Notes: generated from the letters alone by a model not told the origin. DNA of 64,000 bases from Haladaptatus halobius (GCF_020618475.1 NZ_CP085338.1:367416-431415); one strand, 5' to 3'. Shown: positions 29,199 through 38,355, numbered from the stretch's first letter. Numbers and translations: made by a program.

Positions 29199-29359
29199 TT
29201 CCGTGGTGGTTGAGGAATCCACTCACTCTGTGTGGCGTCCTTATCCATCCTTTGTGGGGAAGCGCATCATCTAATCGAGATGTACTGAGCAAGAATCTAA
29301 CAGTAGATTTGGATAAGTATTAAATACCTGCCTAAATTAAGATGGTTTGAGGTCACAAA

Positions 29360-29374
29360 GGAATTTAAAATTCC
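29360..29374. promoter_or_regulatory. 15-base palindrome just upstream of the PGF-CTERM protein gene
   Basis: GGAATTT-A-AAATTCC is a perfect inverted repeat that ends 11 bases before the ATG at 29386. Its position over the likely transcription start or core promoter suggests a repressor site. Chance occurrence in AT-rich DNA is possible. Confidence 0.35.
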
Positions 29375-29385
29375 AAATAAAGAGA

Positions 29386-30402
29386 ATGAATAAGAACAAG
29401 ATCGTGAGTATCTTCCTCATAGGGATACTCCTCATATCCTCAGTCGGGGTTGTACAGGCAGACGGAGCAAAAGATAAAGATAAAGACAAAGATAAAGAGA
29501 AAAAGCACCCACAAAAGGTCGTTTTCAAGGTCGAGCAGATGACGATCCATAACTGGTCGTTTGTTGTGGGGCCTGATGAGACACCAGACCGGACCGTATT
29601 CGTTGGTCCTCACTCAATCAAGGACAAGACCTTCCACCTGAATGCGAATAAGCTGATGAAGGCGGACAGTGCGTCCGAGGTTGCAGCAGTCCCTGCGAAG
29701 AAGAAAGCGATGGCGAAAGCGAAAAAAGAGGTCAAACGGAAAAAGGGTGAAACTGTCCGTATCTGCTTCAGAAACATACGGATTCAGAACGTCAAAGTCA
29801 TTGTAAAATTGCCAGAAAAGATGCCAAATGATATGTCTAAAAAGAAATTGGTGTCTTCATCAGAATGGCAGTCGCTGACGTCGGGGGACAAACAACTACC
29901 TTCATATCACATAACTGTTGAGCGATTGAGTATCGAGAAATGGTCGTTTGTTGTTGGCCCCGATGAGACTCCAGACGAGACAATCACGCTTGGAGATGTG
30001 ACCCTCAAAGACCGCACCTTTTCCGTTGATTCTTCCTCAATGGAAGATAAGCAGTCGATGGCTGCGGTGAAATCTGTTCGGGATCAAGTAAAAGAAAAGA
30101 TGGCGAAAAAGGGTGTCAAGAAAGACAAGACCTACCGTGTCATCATCCAAAACATCGAAATCCGTAACGTGAAACTCGTCTTCGGAGATTCGGGCGAGGG
30201 AGATACTCCCGGCGAAACAACGACGACGACCACAACTACGACCACTGAAGAGGATACGAGCACGACCACTACCGATTCGTCAGACGATGGGTCGGGTGGA
30301 GACGAAACGACAACTGAAAGCAATGGTCAACCTGGATTTGGCGTTGCTACTGCTGTCGTTGCTCTCCTCGGAGCAGCACTCCTCGCCAGGCGCAGACAAT
30401 AG
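29386..30402 (+). CDS. Secreted duplicated-domain protein with PGF-CTERM anchor
   Basis: I chose ATG 29386 (MNKNKIVSIFLIGIL), which starts a Sec signal peptide directly; an upstream in-frame ATG would put 13 basic residues in front. The mature protein begins with a Lys/Asp hexanucleotide-repeat stretch. Two copies of a domain of about 115 residues follow: each has WSFVVGPDETPD near its start and an RNIRIQNVKVIV or QNIEIRNVKLVF strand near its end. Both copies are Lys-rich, unusual for a haloarchaeal surface protein. A Thr-rich linker then leads to GQPGFG, a hydrophobic helix and RRRQ, the PGF-CTERM archaeosortase signal. The domain family is unknown to me. The protein should be lipid-anchored outside the cell. 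Confidence 0.82.
   Translation: MNKNKIVSIFLIGILLISSVGVVQADGAKDKDKDKDKEKKHPQKVVFKVEQMTIHNWSFVVGPDETPDRTVFVGPHSIKDKTFHLNANKLMKADSASEVAAVPAKKKAMAKAKKEVKRKKGETVRICFRNIRIQNVKVIVKLPEKMPNDMSKKKLVSSSEWQSLTSGDKQLPSYHITVERLSIEKWSFVVGPDETPDETITLGDVTLKDRTFSVDSSSMEDKQSMAAVKSVRDQVKEKMAKKGVKKDKTYRVIIQNIEIRNVKLVFGDSGEGDTPGETTTTTTTTTTEEDTSTTTTDSSDDGSGGDETTTESNGQPGFGVATAVVALLGAALLARRRQ
29470..29499 (+). repeat. In-frame hexanucleotide repeat (five units) in the PGF-CTERM protein gene
   Basis: Five tandem units of AAAGAT or a one-base variant (AAAGAC, AAAGAG) encode Lys-Asp/Glu pairs right after the signal peptide. Because the unit is six bases, changes in copy number would alter protein length without breaking the frame. 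Confidence 0.6.
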
Positions 30403-30728
30403 GGAAGTAACCCCTTTCACGCCTTCTTGGTGTGATATTCTGTTTCGTTGGTCAGTAAGCGAGCATACGAGAGGTGATAAGCGCCACTGGTGTACCGTTC
30501 GTGGGTATTCCATTGGCCATTTTACGTCCGCTTTTTATAATGGTCACGCGGAGGGTTCTTACGAAAATAGCATAATAGCGGTAGACACTCATTAGTATAC
30601 TATACTAACAATCGATACTCAATTGTGCTATTAAACGGCTCCGTGTTCAAATAGAATTGACTAAATCGATACAAAGAGCTTATGCTAGTAGAAGAACGAG
30701 CCAGAATTATACCTAGAGGTGACTCAGT
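30403..30728. other. Intergenic region without a supported gene
   Basis: This holds the terminator side of the PGF-CTERM gene and an AT-rich promoter zone (about 30570-30680) for the DUF457-like gene. Short frames here have no haloarchaeal character, and I support none of them. Confidence 0.5.
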
Positions 30729-31316
30729 ATGTACCGACACGGTCATATCGGCATTGCACTCCTTTTTCTCGCGCCGATTTCCTACGCCCTCATCCTGCGC
30801 AATCAGATTGCTCTTGCTGGGTTACTCACGCTTGGTATACTCATCATCGAACCACTTCCTGACAATGATCACTGGATACCCGGTCTCTCGCACCGTGGCG
30901 TGAGCCACTCACTGTTAGCCGCAGGCATTGTTGGACTCTTATGCGCGGGCTTTGGCTGGCTTCTTGGTCGGTATCTCACCGTCCCATTTGCACACTGGTT
31001 GCAGGCGACCATCCTTCCAGTCACCAAAGTCTCGGCTATCGCGATCATGACCGAGCAGCTCGCTACACTCACTCCTGGAACGCTCGTCGGACTCGGATTC
31101 ATTGTTGGGTTTCTCGGGATCTGTGTGCATCTTGCCGGGGACATCATCACGGTCAGCGGTATCCAGCCCTACCTTCCGTTCTCTCGACAGCGAATCTCGC
31201 TGACAAATCTTCGTGCTGCTAGCACACTCGCGAACACCGTCTTTTTGCTGCTTGGCCTGCTCGCGATGGGTACTGTCATCTTCGCACTCTCTCCGCTCGC
31301 AGGAGCGTTTCCATAA
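30729..31316 (+). CDS. YdjM/DUF457-type membrane metal-dependent hydrolase family protein
   Basis: The 195-residue protein begins MYRHGHIGIAL, the His-x-His start of this family. It has conserved polar residues between helices (EPLPDNDHWIPGLSHRGVSHS, about residues 44-64, quoted across two motifs: DNDHW and HRGVSHS) and a later VHLAGDIIT. Four to five membrane helices are predicted. Homologues are often annotated as LexA-regulated or membrane-bound metal-dependent hydrolases, but their reaction is unproven. It lies between the glycan island and the type IV-secretion-like genes and has its own promoter region. Confidence 0.82.
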   Translation: MYRHGHIGIALLFLAPISYALILRNQIALAGLLTLGILIIEPLPDNDHWIPGLSHRGVSHSLLAAGIVGLLCAGFGWLLGRYLTVPFAHWLQATILPVTKVSAIAIMTEQLATLTPGTLVGLGFIVGFLGICVHLAGDIITVSGIQPYLPFSRQRISLTNLRAASTLANTVFLLLGLLAMGTVIFALSPLAGAFP

Positions 31317-31406
31317 GAGAATCAGACCCAGATCGAGTCCCATAGTAGACTGTGAGAAGGCCGACCGAGAGAGCGAAGACTTTCAGCAGCTAGAAGCGTC
31401 TGATGG

Positions 31407-31775
31407 CTACTCTGGCGTCACGATATCGTGCATAAATCGGTAATATTCTTCGACAGCCCACTCTCCCCGCCCGACCGTTGCATACGCATTCCGTCGCTTA
31501 TCGCTCGTTTTCGTCTGCTTCGAGATCAATCCTTTCTCGACGAGTTGGTCAAGGCCTGGATATAATCGACCGTGGTTGATCGGCTCTGGATAGAGGTCTT
31601 CCAACGCCTCCTGCAGATCAACGCCCTCAGCTGGTCCTAAACGGTAGATGAGACACAAAAGGTGTGCCTGAAAGGCGGTGAGATCGGTCGGGAGATTATA
31701 GGAAGCAAAATCAAGAGCGGGTTCGTTCTCGTGTATGTCAGCAGAGTCGTCCTGGTTAGATCCTGAATTAGTCAT
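31407..31775 (-). CDS. PadR-family transcriptional regulator
   Basis: The 122-residue protein has an acidic N terminus, then a winged helix: LTAFQAHLLCLIYRLGPAEG, then LYPEPINHGRLYPGLDQL (recognition region), then the wing LVEKGLISKQTK and NAYATVGRGE. This PadR form is frequent in haloarchaeal plasmid and provirus regions. It is divergent from the VirB2-like gene at 32020. A perfect inverted repeat 33-49 bases upstream of its start codon could be its own operator. I infer repression of itself and possibly of the secretion-like operon. Confidence 0.85.
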   Translation of the reverse strand: MTNSGSNQDDSADIHENEPALDFASYNLPTDLTAFQAHLLCLIYRLGPAEGVDLQEALEDLYPEPINHGRLYPGLDQLVEKGLISKQTKTSDKRRNAYATVGRGEWAVEEYYRFMHDIVTPE

Positions 31776-31807
31776 ACCGGAGTGACTAATCTTTGCTACT
31801 TAAATCC

Positions 31808-31824
31808 TGCTATAATCTATAGCA
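31808..31824. promoter_or_regulatory. Candidate PadR operator (17-base inverted repeat)
   Basis: TGCTATA-ATC-TATAGCA is a perfect inverted repeat with 7-base arms, 33 bases upstream of the padR-like start codon and covering the likely TATA region. PadR proteins bind such dyads, so autoregulation is a fair inference. Confidence 0.55.
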
Positions 31825-32019
31825 AATAATTAGTGCTAATCAAGCAGGAAAATTCGAGATCAGCACTCACCTTTGCTGGGCAAAGAAGCGTATTATCTGC
31901 CTTGGTCGTCCGAAAACATCTTCGAAATGAGTAGAGGTTGCTCCATGATATCGCTAAAATTCAGTATATTATTCATAAAGGATAAGATTTTTGCCATTGG
32001 ATAAAGAACGAAAACGTGT

Positions 32020-32361
32020 ATGCACCTCCCATTCCGACATCGAGTTCCGTATGTGGTCACTGCCCTGTTCACGATCAGTGTCAGTACTGGAATCGCCGCC
32101 GCTCAACAAAGCGAGATCACCAACTCGTTAAGTCAGATCGAACAGTTCGTCGCAACCACCCTGGGCCAGATTGGTGTCATTGTCTTCCTCGTTGGCGCAG
32201 CACTGTGGTTTGTCTCCGGCCGGAGTGCAAATCGCTCACAGTGGGGCTGGCGTGCGCTCTGGGGCGGTGCTGGGATGATCGTCCTCTCGGTCAGTTATAA
32301 CGTGTTCGTCACGCTTTTCGAAAACCTTGCTCCGGGGATGATCGTCCCACCGTTCATCTAA
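32020..32361 (+). CDS. VirB2/TrbC-like small secreted membrane protein
   Basis: The 113-residue product has a Sec signal peptide (VPYVVTALFTISVSTGIAAA) with cleavage near AQQ at about residue 30. Two hydrophobic helices follow (about residues 48-66 and 78-98), separated by a basic loop with SANRSQWGWR. This is the layout of the VirB2/TrbC pilin-like subunit of type IV secretion systems. Assignment rests on topology and on neighbours (VirB6-like, then PrgI/VirB4/VirD4 further on), not on a conserved motif. It is first in a rightward operon. Confidence 0.65.
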   Translation: MHLPFRHRVPYVVTALFTISVSTGIAAAQQSEITNSLSQIEQFVATTLGQIGVIVFLVGAALWFVSGRSANRSQWGWRALWGGAGMIVLSVSYNVFVTLFENLAPGMIVPPFI

Positions 32362-32430
32362 GCCACGGCGGTTCGACAGCTCCACCGTCTTATCGCTCGC
32401 AGATACTCCCTAACAGTCTTCGCATTACGA

Positions 32431-34263
32431 ATGCCCTCGCTCCCTGGTACCCTTGGTCGTCAACTGGCTCTCGGAACGATTGTTCTACTTCTCCTGACGA
32501 GTTCGTTCACAACTGGTGTTAGTACACAGAAGCTCGCCACTGGAACGGATGTCTTCATCTCTGACGATCCTGATCCCGACATTGGAGACCTTCCACCGTT
32601 CATCCAACCGGACTTACGTACCATCCTGCAATCCGACAATATCTCGGCAGTACAGGCCAGTCGAGTGCGCGATTTCTCCTATCCGACGTCCCAGCCATCA
32701 TACGAAGTCGGCCCTCGTAATCAGACGCTCGCGGAGTATCGATCTGACAATCTCCGCAAACTCCCACATAATCGCTCGACGAGCGTATGGTTTCTCGACT
32801 CGAATCGCTCGAACGGGACAGTGGTTAAAAATGCCCATGTGACTATCCTCGGAACGCAGAACGGGACGCAAACACGTCTAGGGCAGACGAATACATCGTC
32901 ACAAAGCCGATTCCTCCTTCCGCGAAACGGAACCATTCTCACGCACCTCGATTATTCGACGGCGATTCCCAATCGCACGTGTATGATCACGAATGGCACG
33001 AAGACCTGTATCAACTACACTATCTCGACGCAATCCGTCAATCGATCGCTTCGCATTGGCTCCCAATCATGGACGGCCAATGAGACCTCTCAGGAGGGTG
33101 CATCCCGGCCGCTTGCCTACACGAATGCACAGGCGACTGGCCAAACAACAATGGTCGTTCGAGCGACGATCAAGACACAACTCACCCGCCATACAACGAC
33201 CGCTATTCGGACCAAATCGGGGTGGGAGCGCACAAACACGACTTCGAACACGACGCTCCTCTCGCATACGGTTCGTGATACAGTACCCGTCGTGATCACA
33301 CCAAACCAGCGACTCAATGCGACGCAAACACTCGTCACTTCGAATGGCGATATCAAACGTATCGTCATTACCCTCGACGGGCCTAAGACACTCTCCGACC
33401 GGCGTCACTGGAGTTACGCGACGTTCAAATCGAGCCAAATGCGTCTGCAGAACGTGTGGGGCATCTACTCCCAGCATCGGTACTCGAATGCGACGAAAGG
33501 CACCCAACGACCGAATACGACGCAGACACTCAATATCTCAGCACGGCCATCTGCTCTGTCTGATGGGCAGATCAATCGCTCCTTGGCATCCATCACGATC
33601 TCACAGGAGACACTCCCACCACCGAATGTACTCGAAAAACAGCTGATCGCCGTTCGGAGTAAGCCAGCCATCGCTCATACTGGCCCACAGACAGCGACGA
33701 CTGCAACTGTTGATCGTGTTTACACCGTCCCGCTCACCGCAAAGTCCGCACCACTGAAATCGACTGTCAATCTGTCATCGGTGCCACCACGAGCCTCTAC
33801 TCGTATTGTCATCACGAACGTCGATCAACCACTAACGAATCTCTACGATATTCACGGCAACGAAATTCCGTTGGCCACGAAGACTGCCTCGGAACACCCG
33901 GTCTCGCTCACCTTGACAAAACAGGATAAGCGACACGTTCGGATCGAACTCACCGACGCGCAGACGGGGGAGCCGGTTCCTAACCAGTCGATCTATCTCC
34001 ATGGGGCCGTCCAGGGTCATGTCACGACAAATAGCGACGGGGTCGCTGTCGTTACGCGTAATGATAGCGCCGTCGAAGCGACGTTTCGCGGTGACACCAC
34101 CAACTCAAAAGGCGTCTACTACGCCCCATCACATGAACGCATTCGGTTTGCGCCGACACCGTTCAACATCTATAGCGCACTCTTGCACATCAGCAAGGGG
34201 TTCGTCTCGGTCATCGCGTTCGTGCTATTTTATCTTCCATTCCACTATCTTCGTCGGAGATAA
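32431..34263 (+). CDS. Large secreted, sequon-rich membrane-anchored protein of the secretion-like operon
   Basis: The 610-residue protein has an N-terminal signal (LALGTIVLLLLTSSFTTGVS, about residues 12-31), a long extracellular part and one C-terminal helix (VSVIAFVLFYLPFHYL) with a basic stop-transfer end (RRR). I count at least 23 N-x-S/T sequons, so it is probably heavily N-glycosylated. Near the C terminus, LTDAQTGEPVPNQSIYLHG is typical of a carboxypeptidase-regulatory/Ig-like fold. It sits between the VirB2-like and VirB6-like genes (gaps of 69 and 84 bases). I infer a cell-surface adhesin or mating-contact protein. Confidence 0.75.
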   Translation: MPSLPGTLGRQLALGTIVLLLLTSSFTTGVSTQKLATGTDVFISDDPDPDIGDLPPFIQPDLRTILQSDNISAVQASRVRDFSYPTSQPSYEVGPRNQTLAEYRSDNLRKLPHNRSTSVWFLDSNRSNGTVVKNAHVTILGTQNGTQTRLGQTNTSSQSRFLLPRNGTILTHLDYSTAIPNRTCMITNGTKTCINYTISTQSVNRSLRIGSQSWTANETSQEGASRPLAYTNAQATGQTTMVVRATIKTQLTRHTTTAIRTKSGWERTNTTSNTTLLSHTVRDTVPVVITPNQRLNATQTLVTSNGDIKRIVITLDGPKTLSDRRHWSYATFKSSQMRLQNVWGIYSQHRYSNATKGTQRPNTTQTLNISARPSALSDGQINRSLASITISQETLPPPNVLEKQLIAVRSKPAIAHTGPQTATTATVDRVYTVPLTAKSAPLKSTVNLSSVPPRASTRIVITNVDQPLTNLYDIHGNEIPLATKTASEHPVSLTLTKQDKRHVRIELTDAQTGEPVPNQSIYLHGAVQGHVTTNSDGVAVVTRNDSAVEATFRGDTTNSKGVYYAPSHERIRFAPTPFNIYSALLHISKGFVSVIAFVLFYLPFHYLRRR

Positions 34264-34347
34264 TTCATGATCCGCAAGAAAATATTTTTTACGGTACTAC
34301 TATGATATACAAGTGAACACCAAGTAACCCGCGACCTGCTGACGCTC

Positions 34348-35847
34348 ATGATTGGCACCCTCATCCGAACGTCGTCGTCCTCCGTTGCGAGCATCGTCCC
34401 GCATGTGTTTCACCGTTTCTCAGCTGGCGCGACACTCGTCGCACAGGAGACAACGTCATATGTTGTTGCCGCTGGGTTCACCGGGTGGATCGGGGATCTG
34501 TTTATCTGGCTTATGACAAAGCTCATGGGTTTTGTCGGGGTGCTCATGTCCGGGGGAGTGTACACATTTCTCGTCTTCGATAGCCCGTATACTGATCCAC
34601 AATACCTCCAGGCATTCGATCATCTGTTGGGCATCTTCCCACAGTTGCTCGCAGTCGTCGTGATGGCTGGGTTTGCGTCACAGCCATTTTCAAAGAAAGC
34701 CGACGTGGATAGCGTGATCTTGGTTTGGAAGGCACTCAAAGCGATCATCTTCGTTGCAGTGGGGCGCCAACTCATGCATTTTGGTCTGTTGCTCGTCAAT
34801 GCTGTGGTCACCTACATCTACCCCCAGAGCTATGGGGCGTTCAGTACGGAGATTCTCAAATCAGGGATGGAGGGAGCGGCTGCCTCGGCGGGTGTCGTGG
34901 CCGTTGGCATGGTCATTCTCAGTGTGACCTCGATCATTGGGATTCTCTTGTTGTTTGCGATGCTGATCGTCCGTGAGTTCCTCTTCGTGGCGATGTTTGT
35001 CACGCTGCCCATCCTCGCAGTCATGCTCTATCTTGACTTCGGGCCATTCGAGGACTCGGCAAAAGCCGCGAAGATGTTCATCAACGCGACGCTCTCGCTC
35101 TTCCTAGCGGGCATCTTCATGGCGGCGCTCATGTTTGTTGGGACGGTCGCGGTCGGTGGCGGCGGGCATGGGGCAGCGAATGCAGCCGCAAATGCAGGGT
35201 CGAATCCCGGCTCGTTCAATGATGTTCTCGAGTCATTCCTGTTCTGGCTGATTGGACTCGTTGCGCCTGCGCTCTATGGGTTGAAGACAGCGATGTCCTC
35301 GGGATTCATTCCTGGGCGGGTACGTAGCCGGCGGAAACGGAGTTCTGGAAGCCGCTCGGCTGCATCATCAGGCCGGTCTGGGGAGTCAAGCCGTGCGAGT
35401 ATCATGAAGCAGGCGCGCTTTGGTGGGAAACAAGCCGGTAGTTACGCGAGTTCCAAGATTGGCTCTCTTGATCAGCGGACTACTGGTGGAAAAGTAGGTG
35501 AGAAACTCAACAGTAGCGTAAACAAAGCCACTTCAACTAGTAGCGGTATCAAAGATAGTTTTGGGTCAAAAGTTGAAGGAACAATTGCAGAAGACGCAAC
35601 TAAAGCCGGCAAAAGAGGAACACAATATACGAAGAAAGGTGGTAAACGTGCAGCCAAAGACGCTCGCTCCGGAACGAATTTTGCACTTCGGAATCTTGAC
35701 CGCTCACCGCTTGATTGGGCAGAGGCAGGTCTGGAGCACTATCGTGAAAACCCAGTTATTAACGACCCTCAGGATGGAGTTGGCTCGAAACAGCAGACAT
35801 TGAGGGAATGGGCCGACTCATCGACCAGTGACTATCGGTCGAAATGA
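34348..35847 (+). CDS. VirB6/TrbL-like polytopic membrane protein
   Basis: The 499-residue protein has about seven membrane helices in residues 40-330, for example LMTKLMGFVGVLMSGGVYTF, VVAVGMVILSVTSIIGILLL and SLFLAGIFMAALMFVGTVAV. These are separated by Gly/Ala-rich loops. A polar, basic, Ser/Gly/Lys-rich tail of about 170 residues follows. This is the VirB6/TrbL form of type IV secretion channel subunits. It follows the sequon-rich protein and precedes the membrane AAA ATPase by 45 bases. The tail is probably cytoplasmic and could contact the ATPases. Confidence 0.75.
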   Translation: MIGTLIRTSSSSVASIVPHVFHRFSAGATLVAQETTSYVVAAGFTGWIGDLFIWLMTKLMGFVGVLMSGGVYTFLVFDSPYTDPQYLQAFDHLLGIFPQLLAVVVMAGFASQPFSKKADVDSVILVWKALKAIIFVAVGRQLMHFGLLLVNAVVTYIYPQSYGAFSTEILKSGMEGAAASAGVVAVGMVILSVTSIIGILLLFAMLIVREFLFVAMFVTLPILAVMLYLDFGPFEDSAKAAKMFINATLSLFLAGIFMAALMFVGTVAVGGGGHGAANAAANAGSNPGSFNDVLESFLFWLIGLVAPALYGLKTAMSSGFIPGRVRSRRKRSSGSRSAASSGRSGESSRASIMKQARFGGKQAGSYASSKIGSLDQRTTGGKVGEKLNSSVNKATSTSSGIKDSFGSKVEGTIAEDATKAGKRGTQYTKKGGKRAAKDARSGTNFALRNLDRSPLDWAEAGLEHYRENPVINDPQDGVGSKQQTLREWADSSTSDYRSK

Positions 35848-35892
35848 TGTCTGCTGGCAGAATATATTTGGGTAATTAAGGAGAATTATAAT

Positions 35893-37317
35893 GTGACTAT
35901 GGACGATCAAGAAAACACTACGTCCACAATACCTCAAGATAATTCTGATTACGTCTTGAAGAATTTGATCATAGTCGCAGTCACAACGATCGTAGCATCA
36001 CTGTGCTATCTTTTCGTACCGATAGGGATATTCTTAGCCGGTAGGGAACTGTCCATTCTCCTTGGTGGACTCATTTCGGCAATTCTAAGCTTATTAGCCA
36101 TGTGGTTCCTACCTCCTCTCGTCACATCTGTCTTTTTTGAAGTTCTGAGGCAGTTAGCTCAGGTAGAAAAAGAAAATATGTATCCGGGGTGGTTTTTAGG
36201 AGCGATTATCGGAGTACTTCCACTTACCGGAATTTGGTTTCTTCCTCTTTGGAGTCACGTTTCTCCGGAATTTGCAGCAATCTTACAACCGTTCCGAGTT
36301 GAATCGATGCTTGATAATTCGTGGCTAATGATTCTGAGTTGGTTAACATGTATTCCAGCCCAGATCATGGGATTGGCACACCTCGAACAAGGAAATAGTC
36401 CAACGGATACAGCAACCAGTCAACAAAAACTGTCAGTACAGAAGAGATATGACCAACACGCTAGAATCAACTCTCAAAAGAATCGGCCTTCTACTAGCAA
36501 TACCGATGAAGAGGCTAAAGAGACTAGCAGTCCATCTCTATCGACACTCACATTTGGCTGGGAGCCAGCTCCCACTACGACATTCGGCGCTGTCGGTGGA
36601 ATGGACGACCTCAAACGTGATATCCTCCGATCGGTTCTTCGTCCCCTGTCCCACACTGATGCGGCCTATGAGCGGTTTAACGTCTCTCCACCGAATGGCA
36701 TCCTCCTATATGGCCCACCTGGTACCGGGAAAACTCACTTCGCTCGAGCGATTGCTGGTGAACTCGGCCATCCGTACCTCGAGCTGAGCGCTGGCGATAT
36801 CAAAAGTCGGTGGGTGAACGAATCTACTGAAAAAGTCAACCAGTTGTTTAGCGAGGCTGAGCAGTTCGAGCGCTGTGTGATCTTCGTGGACGAAATTGAC
36901 GCCCTCCTTGCTGGTCGGGGGAACGACCTTCATCGGGAGCACGCTCAAGTCGTCAACGAGTTTTTGGCGCACTTAGACGATGAAGATCCGAATTTTCTGT
37001 TGATCGCGGCGACGAATCGTGCCGACCTTCTCGATGAGGCTGCCACTCGACGTGGTCGCTTCGATCAGCAGTATGAGGTCGGTCTCCCCGATATGGAGGC
37101 ACGGAAGCGGATATTCCGCGTGCGACTCCGCGAACTCCCATCGGATCTCGATGAAACTGATTATGAGACGCTCGCTGAACAAACAGCGGATCACAGCGCA
37201 GCGGACATCGTCGGAATTGTAGATGATGCTGCAATGCAGGCCGCCGAACGAGATGCACAAGCAATCACGTATGATGATCTCGTCAAGTCGTTTCCTGATT
37301 CTATGTCGACCAAATAG
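35893..37317 (+). CDS. Membrane-anchored AAA ATPase
   Basis: The 474-residue protein has four hydrophobic segments in residues 20-160, a linker of about 60 polar residues, and a classical AAA module. Motifs are Walker A GPPGTGKTH (residues 274-282), Walker B VIFVDEIDALLAGRG, sensor 1 LLIAATNRADLLD, the arginine-finger region TRRGRFDQQYEVGLP, and sensor 2 in ADHSAADIVGIVDDAAMQAA. The start is GTG 35893 or ATG 35899. All catalytic residues are present. It closes the VirB2/VirB6-like operon. Since no VirB11 is seen, it might energise or quality-control the machine; this is inference. Fragments of closely related copies lie at 37877-38164, 40476-40598 and 49939-49984. Confidence 0.87.
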   Translation: MTMDDQENTTSTIPQDNSDYVLKNLIIVAVTTIVASLCYLFVPIGIFLAGRELSILLGGLISAILSLLAMWFLPPLVTSVFFEVLRQLAQVEKENMYPGWFLGAIIGVLPLTGIWFLPLWSHVSPEFAAILQPFRVESMLDNSWLMILSWLTCIPAQIMGLAHLEQGNSPTDTATSQQKLSVQKRYDQHARINSQKNRPSTSNTDEEAKETSSPSLSTLTFGWEPAPTTTFGAVGGMDDLKRDILRSVLRPLSHTDAAYERFNVSPPNGILLYGPPGTGKTHFARAIAGELGHPYLELSAGDIKSRWVNESTEKVNQLFSEAEQFERCVIFVDEIDALLAGRGNDLHREHAQVVNEFLAHLDDEDPNFLLIAATNRADLLDEAATRRGRFDQQYEVGLPDMEARKRIFRVRLRELPSDLDETDYETLAEQTADHSAADIVGIVDDAAMQAAERDAQAITYDDLVKSFPDSMSTK

Positions 37318-37512
37318 GTAATCACAGACACGAAAGAAGGGCTCTCGGCCCTGTTGAGGCTCTGGCAGGCTCAGAAACGGCATGGTACGAGTCGTGTGAA
37401 CATACATTCCTAGTGGATCATGTGGTTCAATCTGATAAATAATTGTCTGAAGTTCACTTTTTCTCAATATAATGCCCGATTACTTAATGGAATCCATAGA
37501 TAAGAGAGTTCT

Positions 37513-37743
37513 ATGATAAGCCGCCCCTTCACTGATATCGAACCTAAATTACGGACCGGTGTCCGACTTCGCGAACATCTTGCACGACATCTACCTGTTC
37601 TCATTGCAGTCTTGTTCGGTGAGACCGTAGTAGTCACCGGGTTCTGGTTCGACACTGCTCCAATTGAAGCGCTACTAGCGGGAAGTATAGTGGCCTGCGT
37701 TACACTGCTTGGTTATAATCGTATCAAAGAACGAGAGCGGTAA
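37513..37743 (+). CDS. Small two-helix membrane protein (hypothetical)
   Basis: The 76-residue product has a basic N-terminal part (TGVRLREHLARHL), two hydrophobic helices (VLIAVLFGETVVVTGFWF and ALLAGSIVACVTLLGY) joined by a short acidic turn, and a charged end (RIKERER). No family is recognised. It has its own AT-rich upstream region and lies at the start of the cargo block downstream of the AAA ATPase gene. Confidence 0.6.
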   Translation: MISRPFTDIEPKLRTGVRLREHLARHLPVLIAVLFGETVVVTGFWFDTAPIEALLAGSIVACVTLLGYNRIKERER

Positions 37744-37876
37744 TCTGTTCTCGCGATCAACACTTCTTCGCTGCACTCGAGAAGAGCTATCACTTGTGTA
37801 GATCGTCCCCGTAGTTATCGGAGAAGACGTCCGCATCACATTTTGTGACGATGAGGCACTCGCCAGCCGCGACAAG

Positions 37877-38164
37877 GTGATCGACCAATTCGAAGCAGTC
37901 CGTGGCTGTACGTGTTGCCACGACCATCTCATCGATGAGATAGACGCGCTCCTCGCAGGTCGTGGGAACGATCTGCACCGTGAGCATGCCCAGGTTGTCA
38001 ACGAGTTTCTCGCCCACTTAGACGATGAAGATCCAGTTTTCTGCTCACCGCAGCAACGAATCGTGCGGACTTGCTTGATGAAGTGGCGACTCGGCGTGGT
38101 CGCTTTGATCAGCAGTACGAGGTTGGCCTCCCCGGGGTTCCTGCCGGCTGATTTACGGCGGTAG
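37877..38164 (+). pseudogene. Fragment of a second AAA ATPase gene (Walker B to arginine-finger region)
   Basis: From about 37936 the sequence encodes IDEIDALLAGRGNDLHREHA and AQVVNEFLAHLDDEDP, essentially identical to the intact ATPase at 35893-37317. A one-base shift at about 38040 then moves the sensor-1 and arginine-finger part (LLTAATNRADLLDEVATRRG) into another frame, ending at an unrelated sequence near 38140. The part upstream of the Walker B aspartates (VVIGEDVRITFCDDEALASR) does not match the ATPase, so the left junction looks recombinational. This is dead sequence. Confidence 0.75.
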
Positions 38165-38215
38165 TGTAGCTGAATGTGCGCGATTCACGCCTGCCGTTTA
38201 CGGCAGGATTCTCTC
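38161..38215. repeat. Remnant end of an IS200/IS605-type element (hairpin)
   Basis: The hairpin CCTGCCGT-TT-ACGGCAGG (38190-38207) is flanked by sequence resembling the complete element's end at about 40092-40140: both have GTAGTG-AGCT followed by GCGATTC-CGCC. It appears to be a solo end left by a second element. Confidence 0.5.
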
Positions 38216-38355
38216 CTCGAAGAAAGATAGATACGATCTCGAATCACCTCAAGGAGTGAGAAGTCTCGTTATTCCTTCTATCCCCGTATTCACGGTAATC
38301 ACAGGGCTTTCACCACTAACACTCTTAACGGTGGACTCATTACCTACACATACCA

